A stretch of DNA of 38,213 bases. Origin: Bacteroidaceae bacterium (GTDB lineage: Bacteria; Bacteroidota; Bacteroidia; Bacteroidales; Bacteroidaceae). Shown one piece after another: positions 8,863 to 17,640 of this stretch; positions within the stretch are counted from its first letter, which is position 1, and every line of letters begins with the position of its first letter. The DNA is taken from assembly GCA_017479555.1 (NCBI GenBank), contig JAFVCB010000058.1, positions 1 to 38,213 of the forward strand, given 5' to 3'. Position numbers and translations under genes: made by a program. The notes beneath the pieces were generated by a model that was not told the origin of the DNA, did no database searches, and worked only from the letters and a program-made list of their open reading frames with translations.

Positions 8863-9477
8863 TTAGGTAGGAAAGGGGAGGGTGAGTTGCCCATCGCCTA
8901 AGAGGTTGAACGAACGGCGGTGGATGGGGGTAGGGCCAAAGTCTCGTATCGCTTGGCGATGCTCGGCTGTACCATAGCCTGCGTTGCGATCCCAGCCGTA
9001 TTGAGGATAGCGCATGTGCTGCTCGGCCATGTACTCGTCGCGATGAGTTTTGGCTAAAATGCTTGCTGCTGCGATGTGCTGGTATTTACCATCGCCTTTC
9101 ACAATCGTGGCATAGGGGATGTCGGCATAGGGGGTGAACCGATTGCCGTCTATGGCGATGAAGGCTGGGCGTGTCTGCAAGCAGTCCAGCGCACGGTGCA
9201 TGGCGAGCATGGTGGCTCGCAGAATGTTCAGTTGGTCTATCTCTTCCACACTGGCTATGCCCACGGCCCAAGCGATGGCATCGCGCTCTATCTCGATGCG
9301 CAGCAGTTCGCGCTGATGGGCGGTGAGTTTCTTACTGTCGTTGAGCAGCGGATGAGAGTAGTCTTGGGGAAGTATCACGGCGGCTGCGTAGACATCGCCT
9401 GCCAAGGGACCTCGTCCTGCCTCGTCTACGCCAGCTTCGATGAGGCCGTGAGGATTGTATACGCGTTGCAGTGCCAT
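8863..9477 (-). CDS. rnhB: Ribonuclease HII
   Basis: RNase HII cuts the RNA strand of RNA-DNA hybrids and removes misincorporated ribonucleotides from DNA in the cytoplasm. The 204-residue protein has the family signature AGVDEAGRGPLAGDVY, with catalytic Asp18 and Glu19, and a third acidic ligand, Asp110, in FIAIDGNRF. The C-terminal part has the usual YMAEQHMRYPQYGWDRNAGY and GPTPIHRRSF elements. Length is typical. The start at 9477 lies about 35 bases downstream of a -7 promoter box on the same strand, so it is transcribed independently of the suf genes upstream. Confidence 0.97.
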   Translation of the reverse strand: MALQRVYNPHGLIEAGVDEAGRGPLAGDVYAAAVILPQDYSHPLLNDSKKLTAHQRELLRIEIERDAIAWAVGIASVEEIDQLNILRATMLAMHRALDCLQTRPAFIAIDGNRFTPYADIPYATIVKGDGKYQHIAAASILAKTHRDEYMAEQHMRYPQYGWDRNAGYGTAEHRQAIRDFGPTPIHRRSFNLLGDGQLTLPFPT

Positions 9478-9511
9478 GGTGCGGTGGGCTTGTGGATGGT
9501 TGCTTTTGGTG

Positions 9512-9520
9512 GCAAAGATA
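9512..9520 (-). promoter_or_regulatory. -7 promoter element for rnhB
   Basis: Read on the minus strand this is TATCTTTGC, matching TAnnTTTGY. It would place the transcript start near 9505, leaving a short leader before the rnhB ATG. It lies in the 104-base gap after sufS. Confidence 0.6.
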
Positions 9521-9581
9521 CGTTTTCTGCGGCAGAATAAGAAGTGCTATGGAGAAGGGTTAAAAGCGTTTAGTGGAAAGG

Positions 9582-10790
9582 CTAAAACATCTTCTTGACG
9601 CGCTGTATTCCTTCTGCGAGAGCGTCGATTTCCTCACGGGTGTTGTAGAGCGCGAAACTGGCGCGTGCCATGCTCTCTACACCGTAGCGTTGCATGAGTG
9701 GGTAGGCGCAGTGGTGGCCCGTGCGAATGGCTATGCCAAGCCTGTCGAGCAGCGTGCCGAGGTCAAGGGGATGAATGCCTTGGATGGTGAACGAAACGAC
9801 AGCGTCGCGCGCTGCAGCTTGGCCAAAAATGTGCAGTCCGTCAATGGCCGACAGCCGTTCTATGGCATACCGTGTGAGGTCGTGCTCGTGGCGTGCGATG
9901 GCTTCGAGCGACGTTTGTTGCATATAGTCGAGTGCTATGGCCAAGGCATGCGAACCCACGTAGTCGGGCGTGCCGGCCTCGAACTTATAGGGCGGTTGTT
10001 GGTAGGTGGTTCGCTCAAAGGTGACGCGCTGTATCATCTCGCCCCCGCCCTGATAGGGTGGCATTTGGTCTAAGAGCGTCTCGCGCCCATAGAGTACGCC
10101 GATGCCTGTAGGTCCGTAGGCCTTGTGTCCGCTGAAGGCCAAGAAGTCGCAGTCCATCTCTTGCACATTGACGACTCGGTGCGGCACGCTCTGCGCGGCA
10201 TCCACCACGAGCAGTGCGCCATGAGCATGTACCATGTCGGCTATCTGGCGTATGGGATTGACTGTCCCCAGTACGTTGCTCACATGACAGATACTCACGA
10301 TGCGGGTGCGCTCGTTGAGCAGTTGGGAGAGGGCTTCGAGGTCGAGCAACCCGTCGTCGGTGATGGGGCAAACCTTGATGACGATGCCGCGCCGCTCGCG
10401 TAGGAGTTGCCAAGGCACGATGTTGCTGTGGTGCTCCATCTGACTGATGATCAGCTCGTCTCCCTCGCGCATAAAGGCTGCGCCCGCACTCTCTGCTAAG
10501 AGGTTGATACTCTCTGTGGTGCCACGTGTGAAGACAATCTCCGAGGCCTGTTGCGCTCCAATGAAACTACGCACGCATTCGCGCGCCGCTTCGTGCAGTT
10601 CGGTGGCTTGTTGTGATAGGAAGTGTACGCCGCGATGTACGTTGGCGTTGGTGTTGTAGTACTGGTCGGTGATGGCTTCAACCACGACGCGCGGCTTCTG
10701 CGTAGTTGCAGCATTGTCGAGGTAGACGAGTGGTCGGCCATATACTTGGCGTGAGAGGATGGGAAAGTCGGCGCGTATCGTTTCGTTCAT
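9582..10790 (-). CDS. sufS: Cysteine desulfurase SufS
   Basis: SufS is a PLP enzyme that takes sulfur from cysteine as a persulfide and supplies Fe-S cluster assembly. At 402 residues it has the normal length. The PLP-binding Lys223 lies in FSGHKAYGPTG and the catalytic Cys361 in RTGHHCAYPLMQRYG, the type II (SufS/CsdA) arrangement. I start at ATG 10790 (MNETIRADFP). The frame is open to 10919, but the extra 43 residues would overlap the 3' end of sufD and do not resemble the family. It is the last gene of a bcp-sufC-sufD-sufS series, 79 bases after sufD. Confidence 0.96.
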   Translation of the reverse strand: MNETIRADFPILSRQVYGRPLVYLDNAATTQKPRVVVEAITDQYYNTNANVHRGVHFLSQQATELHEAARECVRSFIGAQQASEIVFTRGTTESINLLAESAGAAFMREGDELIISQMEHHSNIVPWQLLRERRGIVIKVCPITDDGLLDLEALSQLLNERTRIVSICHVSNVLGTVNPIRQIADMVHAHGALLVVDAAQSVPHRVVNVQEMDCDFLAFSGHKAYGPTGIGVLYGRETLLDQMPPYQGGGEMIQRVTFERTTYQQPPYKFEAGTPDYVGSHALAIALDYMQQTSLEAIARHEHDLTRYAIERLSAIDGLHIFGQAAARDAVVSFTIQGIHPLDLGTLLDRLGIAIRTGHHCAYPLMQRYGVESMARASFALYNTREEIDALAEGIQRVKKMF

Positions 10791-10869
10791 CGCTGTGCGT
10801 GGAATGGGATAGGGGAGAAAGCGTGTGGTGAAAGGCTGAAGAGGGAGAGCGACGCGTGGGCGTTTTTTT

Positions 10870-12213
10870 TTATTTACCACAAAGGCCACAGCCTGCACAG
10901 TGGACATCGTCGTCGCCACGGAAACGCATGTCTATCAGACTGGTCAATCGGTCGCGCAGGGCGGGGATGTCGATGTGGCTGATGACCTCGCTCACAAAGG
11001 CATGCTGGAGCAACAAACGCGCCTCGGCCTCGCTGATGCCGCGTTGCCGCATGTAGAAGAGGGCAGACTCGTCGAGCTTGCCCACTGTGGCACCATGGTT
11101 ACACTTCACATCGTCCGCGTAAATCTCGAGCATGGGCTGCGTGTAGGCGTGAGCGTTGGGGCTGACACAGAGATTGGCCGACGTTTGTTGGGATATGGTT
11201 TGCTGCGCGCCTGGGGCAACATAAACCTTACCTGCAAAGGCTGCAGTACTCTCTTGGTTGAGTACGCTCTTGTAGAGCATTTCGCTCTGGCAGGCAGGGG
11301 CGTGGTGGGCGATGAGCAGGTTGTTGTCGATATGCTGTGCCTCGCTGGCCACGATAGCGCCCGCCATGAATGTTTGTGCGCCTTCGCCCTTGAGAGAAAC
11401 GTTGGCCATGGTGCGCGATGTACCAGCACGCAGTGTGACGTCGCAGAGATTCAGTCGACTCTCGGCCTGTTGCGTGGCATAGATATTATGATAGCGCGAA
11501 CACTGGCTGTTGGTCTCTTCTACGCTGTAGATGCTCAGTTGTGCGCCTTCGCCCAGGCTAATTTCGCTGACCTCAGTGGTGAGCGTCTGGCTGCGTGTGG
11601 TGCAGTGGTCGCAGAGCAGAATGGTGGCTGATGCGTGGGCTTCGCATAGAATGAGCAACCGTCTGTTGTGCATCGCAGGAGTGTTGGTCTGCGCGGTGTT
11701 GACTATCTGGAGGGGAAGCGCGGGGGAGGCATTACGCTTGACGTAGATGAATAGCCCGTCTTGCACCAATAGCGTGTTGAGTGCGGTGAGCGCGTCGGGT
11801 TGCTCCGATGCCAGCCTGTTGTAGTGTTGTTGTAACAAGTCGGGATACACCTGTTGCGCTTCGTGGAGCGACATCACTTCTATGCCCTCGCAGGTGGAGG
11901 GGACTTGGGAGGAAGTTGGTAGCATCACATCGCCAGCCACGTAGCGCGTCAGCGCTTTGAGGCCAGGTACGGCACATGCAGCAACCTGTTGCTTGCCTGC
12001 GAGACGTTGCAGGTTCAGTCCGTAGTCAGGCTCGAGTAGAGCCGCAACGTCGGTGTACTTATAGCGTTCTTGTCGAGACGTAGGCAGACCATGAGCCTTC
12101 AACTCTTGCAAAGCCTTCGCGCGTGCCTCGTTCAATACTTGTGGCGCGGCGTGGCACAATATGGCTTGGTGTGCCTCGTAGAGGTCGATGTATTGTTGTA
12201 GGGCGGCATTCAT
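10870..12213 (-). CDS. sufD: Fe-S cluster assembly scaffold protein SufD
   Basis: SufD pairs with SufB and SufC in the SufBCD scaffold on which Fe-S clusters are built. The 447-residue protein has the SufB/SufD beta-helix core, with the conserved C-terminal elements DDVKCNHGATVGKLDESALFY and YMRQRGISEAEARLLL. Its start overlaps the sufC stop by 4 bases (translational coupling). The extreme C-terminus is cysteine-rich: it ends DDVHCAGCGLCGK, with three Cys in a CxxCxxC arrangement. SufD assignment rather than SufB rests on position after sufC, length and the motif set; I judge it very likely. Confidence 0.93.
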   Translation of the reverse strand: MNAALQQYIDLYEAHQAILCHAAPQVLNEARAKALQELKAHGLPTSRQERYKYTDVAALLEPDYGLNLQRLAGKQQVAACAVPGLKALTRYVAGDVMLPTSSQVPSTCEGIEVMSLHEAQQVYPDLLQQHYNRLASEQPDALTALNTLLVQDGLFIYVKRNASPALPLQIVNTAQTNTPAMHNRRLLILCEAHASATILLCDHCTTRSQTLTTEVSEISLGEGAQLSIYSVEETNSQCSRYHNIYATQQAESRLNLCDVTLRAGTSRTMANVSLKGEGAQTFMAGAIVASEAQHIDNNLLIAHHAPACQSEMLYKSVLNQESTAAFAGKVYVAPGAQQTISQQTSANLCVSPNAHAYTQPMLEIYADDVKCNHGATVGKLDESALFYMRQRGISEAEARLLLQHAFVSEVISHIDIPALRDRLTSLIDMRFRGDDDVHCAGCGLCGK

Positions 12214-12959
12214 GACTCTTCAGCCTTGATGAAGTCAAATCCTTTGTCCTCAATCTCGTAGCCCAACTCGGCTGTGCCGCTACGCACGATACGTCCGTTG
12301 AACAATACGTGTACGAAGTCGGGCTTGAGGTAGTCGAGCATACGCTGATAGTGGGTGATGACGAGTGCAGCGGTGTCTTTGGTGCGCAGTTTGTTGAATC
12401 CTTCGGCCACCACGCGTAGGGCATCGACATCGAGTCCACTGTCGGTCTCGTCGAGGATGGCAAAGAGCGGCTCGAGTACGGCCATTTGGAAAATCTCGTT
12501 TCGTTTGCGCTCGCCCCCGCTGAAACCCTCGTTTACGCCACGGCTCATGAAGTGGGCATCGAGTCCTACGGCCTGACGCTTCTCGCGCAGGAGTTTGATG
12601 ATTTCAGCGGCCTTCATCGGTTCTTGTCCACGATAGGCACGCTGTGCATTGATGGCTGCTTTGAGAAAATTAGTCATGGACACGCCAGGTATCTCTATGG
12701 GCTGCTGAAACGACATGAAGATGCCTTCGCGTGCGCGGTCTTCGGGTGAGAGCGAGAGCAGGTCTTTGCCGCGAAAGGTCACTGTGCCAGCCGTGACATC
12801 GTACTTGGGATTACCCACGAGTACGTTGCTCAAGGTGGACTTCCCTGAGCCGTTGGGTCCCATCAGTACGTGTACTTCTCCTGCGTGGATTTCGAGATTG
12901 ACGCCTTGCAAGATGGGTTTTCCCTCAACAGAGGCGTGTAGATTAGATATTGTGAGCAT
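12210..12959 (-). CDS. sufC: Fe-S assembly ATPase SufC
   Basis: SufC is the ABC-type ATPase that drives conformational change in SufBCD. The 249-residue protein has Walker A GPNGSGKST (about residues 34-42), the signature-region FSGGERKRNEIFQMA and Walker B LFAILDETDSGLDVDAL, which is the SufC form of the motif. It overlaps sufD by 4 bases and starts 30 bases after bcp, so these genes form one transcript. The usual partner sufB is not beside it or anywhere in the window. Confidence 0.97.
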   Translation of the reverse strand: MLTISNLHASVEGKPILQGVNLEIHAGEVHVLMGPNGSGKSTLSNVLVGNPKYDVTAGTVTFRGKDLLSLSPEDRAREGIFMSFQQPIEIPGVSMTNFLKAAINAQRAYRGQEPMKAAEIIKLLREKRQAVGLDAHFMSRGVNEGFSGGERKRNEIFQMAVLEPLFAILDETDSGLDVDALRVVAEGFNKLRTKDTAALVITHYQRMLDYLKPDFVHVLFNGRIVRSGTAELGYEIEDKGFDFIKAEES

Positions 12960-12989
12960 CTAAATAAGCTGATTGATAGAACTTGCCTT

Positions 12990-13454
12990 TTATCCCTTGA
13001 TGGTTTGTAGGAGTTGCTCGCCGTGAATTTTAGTCTTGATTTGCTTCGCTCCGAGGATGTGGGTGACGACACCATTCTCGTCGATGAGGAAAGTGGTGCG
13101 TACCGTACCCATGTATTTGCGTCCGTAGAGCGACTTCTCTTGCCAAACACCGAAAGCCTCCACGAGTTGATGGTCGGTATCGGCTATGAGTGGGAAGTTG
13201 AGGGCGTGTTTGTCGATGAATTTGCGGTGCGAAGCCTCGTCTTGCACACTGACACCGATGACTTCGTAACCTGCATCGCGCAAATCGTCGCGATGGTCGC
13301 GAAGGCTGCAAGCCTGTGCGGTGCATCCGCTGGTGTTGTCTTTGGGATAGAAATAGAGAGCCACTTTGCGTCCTGGGTAGTGGCTGAGACGTACCTCGTT
13401 GCCGTCTTGGTCTTTGCCCAAGAGGTCGGGTGCTTTGTCGCCGATGGTAATCAT
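12990..13454 (-). CDS. bcp: Thioredoxin-dependent peroxiredoxin (Bcp / PrxQ type)
   Basis: Reduces hydrogen peroxide and organic peroxides with thioredoxin as donor. The 154-residue thioredoxin-fold protein has peroxidatic Cys44 and the probable resolving Cys49 in NTSGCTAQACSLRD, the five-residue spacing of the BCP/PrxQ subfamily, preceded by YFYPKDNT. It sits 30 bases upstream of sufC on the same strand behind a promoter, linking peroxide defence with Fe-S assembly. This occupies the position where sufB would be expected in many Bacteroidetes. Confidence 0.95.
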   Translation of the reverse strand: MITIGDKAPDLLGKDQDGNEVRLSHYPGRKVALYFYPKDNTSGCTAQACSLRDHRDDLRDAGYEVIGVSVQDEASHRKFIDKHALNFPLIADTDHQLVEAFGVWQEKSLYGRKYMGTVRTTFLIDENGVVTHILGAKQIKTKIHGEQLLQTIKG

Positions 13455-13576
13455 AGGTGTTCCTTGTGTTTGTGATAGGTGATGGAGGGCGGGGAGCGCG
13501 TAATGCTTACAACCTACTAAAAATATAGCAGCAATGATTTTCCCCTTTTATATCCTTGGTAGCCTCCACTTAGAGA

Positions 13577-13585
13577 GCAAAAGTA
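13577..13585 (-). promoter_or_regulatory. -7 promoter element for bcp-sufCDS
   Basis: On the minus strand TACTTTTGC matches TAnnTTTGY, and a TTG lies about 20 bases upstream of it (TTG-N20-TA). The implied leader before bcp is about 115 bases. Confidence 0.6.
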
Positions 13586-13700
13586 CACAAAAACAGGCGC
13601 AGAGCCAACCAAAAGCGTGCTTTTGTAGTCGTTTTGCTGCGATAGCGCGACTTCAGCGCCACCAAAGTGCGTGAAATCGTAGGCAAAGGCGGGCGGTGTT

Positions 13701-14687
13701 CTATTTCTCAAAAACCTTGTGCGTACCGTCCGCATCGAGATAGATGAGGTAGGCGCGCAGCGCAGGATTGTCGTTCAGCACGCGCTGTGCGCTGTCCAGT
13801 CCCAGTACCATAAATGCCGTAGCGAATGCATCGGCGGTGGCACAGTCTTCGGCCAAGACGGTGGCCGAGATGATGTTTCGCTGAATAGGCATGGCTGTGC
13901 GTGGGTCAATGGTGTGTGCCACTTTCTTTGCCCCCTGTTGATAGAAGTTCAGATAGTTGCCGCTGGTAGCCATAGCCCCAGTACCCAGTGTCACGACACG
14001 ATGGATTGTACCCAAGCGTGCCCCCTCGGTGGTAGGTTCTATGATGCCTACCGTCCAGGGCTTGCCTTGGTCGTTCACTCCATGTGCGACAACTTCTCCA
14101 CCAATCTCTACCATATAGTTTGTAATCCCTTGGGCAGCGAGATATGCCGCGAGCCTATCTACAGCGTAACCTTTGGCTATCGCGCCAAGATCCAAGGCAA
14201 CGCGGGCATCGGTTTTTTGCAAATGCTCGTGTTGCAGCGACACCTTGTCCATGCCTACAAAGGCGCGAAGACTATCTAATTGGGTTTCAGTGGGAGTCTT
14301 GCCTATCCCGTTAGGTCCAAAGCCCCAAGCCTTAACGAGTGGGGCTATGGTGATGTCAAGTGCACCATAGGTGAGGCGGTTCACGCGCTGAGCCAATACA
14401 AACACGTCACGAAACATCGCGTTGGTGCTATCGGTTCTGTTGCTGTTCAAACGCGTCAACAGGCTTTCTTGATTGAAAAGCGAAAAGGTGCTGTCTAAAC
14501 GCGCTAACTCCTGTTGCAAACCCGTGTGAAAGTCCTCTGCGCTGAGGTATTTCACCTCATAGTACGTGCCGAACACATTGCCCTTGTTCTCATGCCAAGT
14601 TTCGGTGTTGCGGCATTGCAATACATATATCGTCCCCACGACCAAAAACAGGAGAAAAACAATATGCCAAATGCGGCGAAAGTTCAT
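13701..14687 (-). CDS. apbE: ApbE family FAD:protein FMN transferase
   Basis: ApbE attaches FMN covalently to Thr of target flavoproteins such as Nqr/Rnf subunits, on the periplasmic side. Visible motifs are LGAIAKGYAVDRLAAYL, NYMVEIGGEVVAHG, the metal/FAD region GAMATSGNYLNFY, and HTIDPRTAMP. I start at ATG 14687 (328 residues) because it places a signal-anchor segment (IVFLLFLVVGTIYVLQC) at the N-terminus; the Cys may be lipidated, although the box is not canonical. An alternative, ATG 14765, overlaps the upstream stop as ATGA and would add 26 residues; coupling makes it plausible. It is the last gene of the envelope cluster. Confidence 0.92.
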   Translation of the reverse strand: MNFRRIWHIVFLLFLVVGTIYVLQCRNTETWHENKGNVFGTYYEVKYLSAEDFHTGLQQELARLDSTFSLFNQESLLTRLNSNRTDSTNAMFRDVFVLAQRVNRLTYGALDITIAPLVKAWGFGPNGIGKTPTETQLDSLRAFVGMDKVSLQHEHLQKTDARVALDLGAIAKGYAVDRLAAYLAAQGITNYMVEIGGEVVAHGVNDQGKPWTVGIIEPTTEGARLGTIHRVVTLGTGAMATSGNYLNFYQQGAKKVAHTIDPRTAMPIQRNIISATVLAEDCATADAFATAFMVLGLDSAQRVLNDNPALRAYLIYLDADGTHKVFEK

Positions 14688-14761
14688 GCGCTTGTTCGTA
14701 GGCGAGGAATGCCCTGAGGGGTTGTCTGATAAAAACTTAGAAGTGTGCTGTGCTCTGTCGC

Positions 14762-15487
14762 TCATAACTCGAATATGAGGTTGAATGTGCCGCCCCATGC
14801 ACTGGTATCGTTCTTGCCATATCCAGGTACATACCAAGCTTGTCCGGGTGGGTTGACCTTCTGGTGCAAACGACGTTTGTAGCGCAGGTTCCAGCCGAGA
14901 TGGAAGTTGCGCCAAATCTTAGCTTCCAACCCAAAAACCAGCTCGGCCCAGAGCATGTTGCTCTTCACGTCTTGGTAGACAAAAGACGTTTGGTCGTGCC
15001 ACACGGGATCGCTCATCGCAGGCGCATCAATGTCGTAGCTGAAAGAGGTGTAAGCCATACGCAGACCGCCGAAAATGCGGTTGCGACTGGCTACGTCTTT
15101 GAGAAAATTGTAGTCACAGCCTACGCGAAAATAAGGGGCTGACAACTTGAGATGAATATCTGTGGCATCGTCTGTGCGATTGCACACACCAAGACCCGCT
15201 TCTACAACTGGGAATACTTTTTGCTTCAAGTTCACACGAGCCATCACACCGTATTCTCCGTAGGTAGAGAAAGCGGCCAGTCCACTGCCTAAGGCATCTA
15301 CACCGATAGCTATGCCACCGAATAGGGGATCGTCAGTGGGTAGCAGCCGCCCTAAGAGACGGTTGGCCAGCGAGCGCATCTGTACCGTGTCGCGAGGGGT
15401 GGCAGGCTCTTCGGTAGGATGAGCTTGTAGCGTGAGGCTACTCAATAAAATCGCGCAGATAAATACGTATGTTCTCTTGCGTATCAT
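14762..15487 (-). CDS. DUF6048-like envelope protein
   Basis: This 241-residue protein has a signal peptide (MIRKRTYVFICAILLSSLTLQA). The mature part is beta-rich with Gly and aromatic alternation (GGIAIGVDALGSG, YFRVGCDYNFLK, FGGLRMAYTSF) and ends WGGTFNLIFEL, consistent with an outer-membrane barrel. The pattern and its place directly after the short Cys-rich lipoprotein gene match the Bacteroidetes DUF6452-DUF6048 pair as I remember it. The start overlaps the upstream gene by 50 bases. Function is unknown; a role in the outer envelope is inferred. Confidence 0.75.
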   Translation of the reverse strand: MIRKRTYVFICAILLSSLTLQAHPTEEPATPRDTVQMRSLANRLLGRLLPTDDPLFGGIAIGVDALGSGLAAFSTYGEYGVMARVNLKQKVFPVVEAGLGVCNRTDDATDIHLKLSAPYFRVGCDYNFLKDVASRNRIFGGLRMAYTSFSYDIDAPAMSDPVWHDQTSFVYQDVKSNMLWAELVFGLEAKIWRNFHLGWNLRYKRRLHQKVNPPGQAWYVPGYGKNDTSAWGGTFNLIFEL

Positions 15488-15947
15488 AGTTCACTTGTGG
15501 ACTGACGAGTTCTACACGCTCAATGGCGTGTGCCGTCGTGGTGACCGAGGTCAGGGTGTGGAAATAGCACAGAGGGCAATCCATCGACTCGAAGTGGGCT
15601 TCGTTGGTGTGGCAGAGGCAAATCGTGTCGGTGAGTACATCGCCCTCCTCGTCGCTGAAACGTAGCAACAAACTGTCCTTGTCGGCGGTGTAGTGTACAG
15701 GCAGCAGGAAGGAGGAAATGCCTTGCCCCTTGTTGAGCAACACACTATCGGTACCCACAGCGCGTATGGTCAGTGTGTCGATTAGCGTGACCGCTGTGCC
15801 GTCAGTATGGTACAGGCCATACTGCACTGCCACCACATTGTTGAGAGGACAGTCTACCTCGCTGCATTGTGTGACAAATATAGCCCACACGAATAGCCAC
15901 CATGCGGCAAACAGACTTTTAGAATGCTTTTTCAATCTGATATTCAT
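15438..15947 (-). CDS. DUF6452-like lipoprotein
   Basis: About 169 residues from ATG 15947; ATG 15962 is an alternative. The N-terminus is basic, then hydrophobic, then FVTQCSEVDCPLNN. The first Cys is the likely lipid anchor, and the following Cys with PLNN is characteristic of the Bacteroidetes DUF6452 family. A second Cys group (CLCHT and DCPLCYF) lies later and may bind metal or form disulfides. It overlaps the glycosyltransferase gene upstream and the DUF6048-like gene downstream, a tight coupling that suggests a joint job at the outer membrane. No function is known to me. Confidence 0.75.
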   Translation of the reverse strand: MNIRLKKHSKSLFAAWWLFVWAIFVTQCSEVDCPLNNVVAVQYGLYHTDGTAVTLIDTLTIRAVGTDSVLLNKGQGISSFLLPVHYTADKDSLLLRFSDEEGDVLTDTICLCHTNEAHFESMDCPLCYFHTLTSVTTTAHAIERVELVSPQVNYDTQENIRIYLRDFIE

Positions 15948-16875
15948 TGCGTGAGTCAGCATTGCGACTAATCAGCTCGCCGATGAAACCTGCTAAAAAA
16001 AGTTGTGTACCGAGTAGCATCGTCGTTAGCGAGATATAGAAGTAAGGAGAATCGGTCACTAAAGGTGCAGGTGTGCCGTTGATGATGTGTGCCAATTTTA
16101 CTCCACCAACTATCATCACGGCAATCAATCCCAAAAGGAACATGAGAGAGCCTAAGAACCCAAACACATGCATCGGCTTCTTGCCAAATGTGCCGAGAAA
16201 CCACAGGGTGAGCAAATCGAGATAGCCATTGACAAACCGATTGAGTCCAAACTTCGTCTTGCCATATTTGCGTGCTTGATGGTGAACCACTTTCTCACCT
16301 ATCTTGTCGAAGCCAGCGTTCTTGGCCATGTAGGGAATGAAGCGGTGCATCTCGCCGAATACCTCGATGTTTTTCACCACCTCGCTGCGATAGGCTTTTA
16401 GCCCGCAATTGAAATCGTGCAGATTGTGAATACCGCTCACGGCGCGCGCTGTGGCATTGAAGAGCTTGGTAGGTATGGTCTTCGACAGGGGGTCGTAGCG
16501 TTTCTGCTTGTAGCCACTCACAAGGTCGTAGCCTTGTTCTGTAATCATGCGATAGAGCTCGGGGATTTCGTCGGGGCTGTCTTGCAAGTCGGCATCCATC
16601 GTGATAACGACATCGCCCTCAGCGGCTTTGAAACCACAATAGAGGGCGGGCGACTTGCCATAGTTGCGCCTAAACTTGATGCCATGAACATTTTGGTCGC
16701 GTTGCGCCAGTTCTTCGATGACTTTCCAGGAGTCATCGGTGCTACCATCGTTGATGAAAAGAATTTCGTAGCTGAAATGATTGGCTTCCATCACACGCTG
16801 TATCCAGGCGTGCAACTCAGGAAGACTTTCGGCCTCGTTGTAGAGAGGTACTACGACAGAAATATTGGGTTTCAT
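15919..16875 (-). CDS. Family 2 glycosyltransferase, polyprenyl-phosphate type
   Basis: The 318-residue protein has a GT-A domain: ISVVVPLYNEAESLPEL at the start, FINDGSTDDSW, and the metal-binding DADLQDSPDE. Two C-terminal transmembrane segments follow (GFLGSLMFLLGLIAVMIVGG and a second ending FLAGFIGELISRN). This is the DPM1/ArnC/GtrB layout, which moves a sugar from a nucleotide donor to undecaprenyl phosphate at the inner membrane for envelope glycan modification. The sugar is unknown. It lies 81 bases after the DUF4199 gene and overlaps the DUF6452-like gene. Confidence 0.92.
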   Translation of the reverse strand: MKPNISVVVPLYNEAESLPELHAWIQRVMEANHFSYEILFINDGSTDDSWKVIEELAQRDQNVHGIKFRRNYGKSPALYCGFKAAEGDVVITMDADLQDSPDEIPELYRMITEQGYDLVSGYKQKRYDPLSKTIPTKLFNATARAVSGIHNLHDFNCGLKAYRSEVVKNIEVFGEMHRFIPYMAKNAGFDKIGEKVVHHQARKYGKTKFGLNRFVNGYLDLLTLWFLGTFGKKPMHVFGFLGSLMFLLGLIAVMIVGGVKLAHIINGTPAPLVTDSPYFYISLTTMLLGTQLFLAGFIGELISRNADSRNEYQIEKAF

Positions 16876-16956
16876 AGTCCTTATGTGTAAGCTATAGGTT
16901 GGGTAATTATTGTCAAATCCAGTAAGTCAGCGTAAGTGACGCAATGAGTTTCTTCG

Positions 16957-17541
16957 TCAAGCATGATGAACAGCAGGACGTTTCCAACAAAAAGCAGCGA
17001 CGAAGAGTGCGAGAATGGGTGAAAGGAATAGGTTGGCGTAGATGATGACCGCGGCAAAGTTGGCTGGCGGCACTTCGCGCATCTCGTCTATGATGTCCTT
17101 CATCGTCTTTCCACCCGTAGCCAATGCGACTTGTGCATCCATACCGCTGGCTTGGAGCTGTGCCGCAACATCGGGACGCGACAACATAGCCTCGTAGGCA
17201 TCATAAGTGTGACCGTGGTCGAACCAAGTGAGGTAGACCACAATGGCCAAGGCTACAATAATGCCCGCATAGAATCCCATGAGGAGCGCGTGAATGTAGG
17301 CGCGTCCAAAGCTGAATCCCACCTTTTCGTCCATCACATCATTGCGAAAGCGGCGCGTGAGGATGATGGCTACTATGGGCGAGGAGAGTACGACAAGATA
17401 CGATGGTAGAGCCGCCCAATCGTATTGTAGGGAGAGCCGCATCAGTGCCACACTGATAATACCAACCAAACCAAAGTACAAGCCATGAAGCATTGCGTAG
17501 GAGTTGGCTTGTGCAAAGAGAGATTTAGCGTTTTGAGCCAT
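16957..17541 (-). CDS. DUF4199 family membrane protein
   Basis: 194 residues with about four hydrophobic membrane segments (near residues 17-37, 44-62, 82-105 and 160-185). Between the last two is a soluble loop rich in Met, Asp and Ala. The layout and the adjacent GT2 gene match the Bacteroidetes DUF4199 family. Role unknown; the context suggests an inner-membrane partner for the polyprenyl-linked glycosyltransferase. No -7 box was found upstream. Confidence 0.8.
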   Translation of the reverse strand: MAQNAKSLFAQANSYAMLHGLYFGLVGIISVALMRLSLQYDWAALPSYLVVLSSPIVAIILTRRFRNDVMDEKVGFSFGRAYIHALLMGFYAGIIVALAIVVYLTWFDHGHTYDAYEAMLSRPDVAAQLQASGMDAQVALATGGKTMKDIIDEMREVPPANFAAVIIYANLFLSPILALFVAAFCWKRPAVHHA

Positions 17542-17640
17542 TGGCGTTGTTGTTTATTTGATAGAGTCGCTGCTGTATAGGAACGAACCGCATACGATGC
17601 CTTGGTGTTCTTTTTAAGAGAGAAATGCTTCGGAAAAAAG

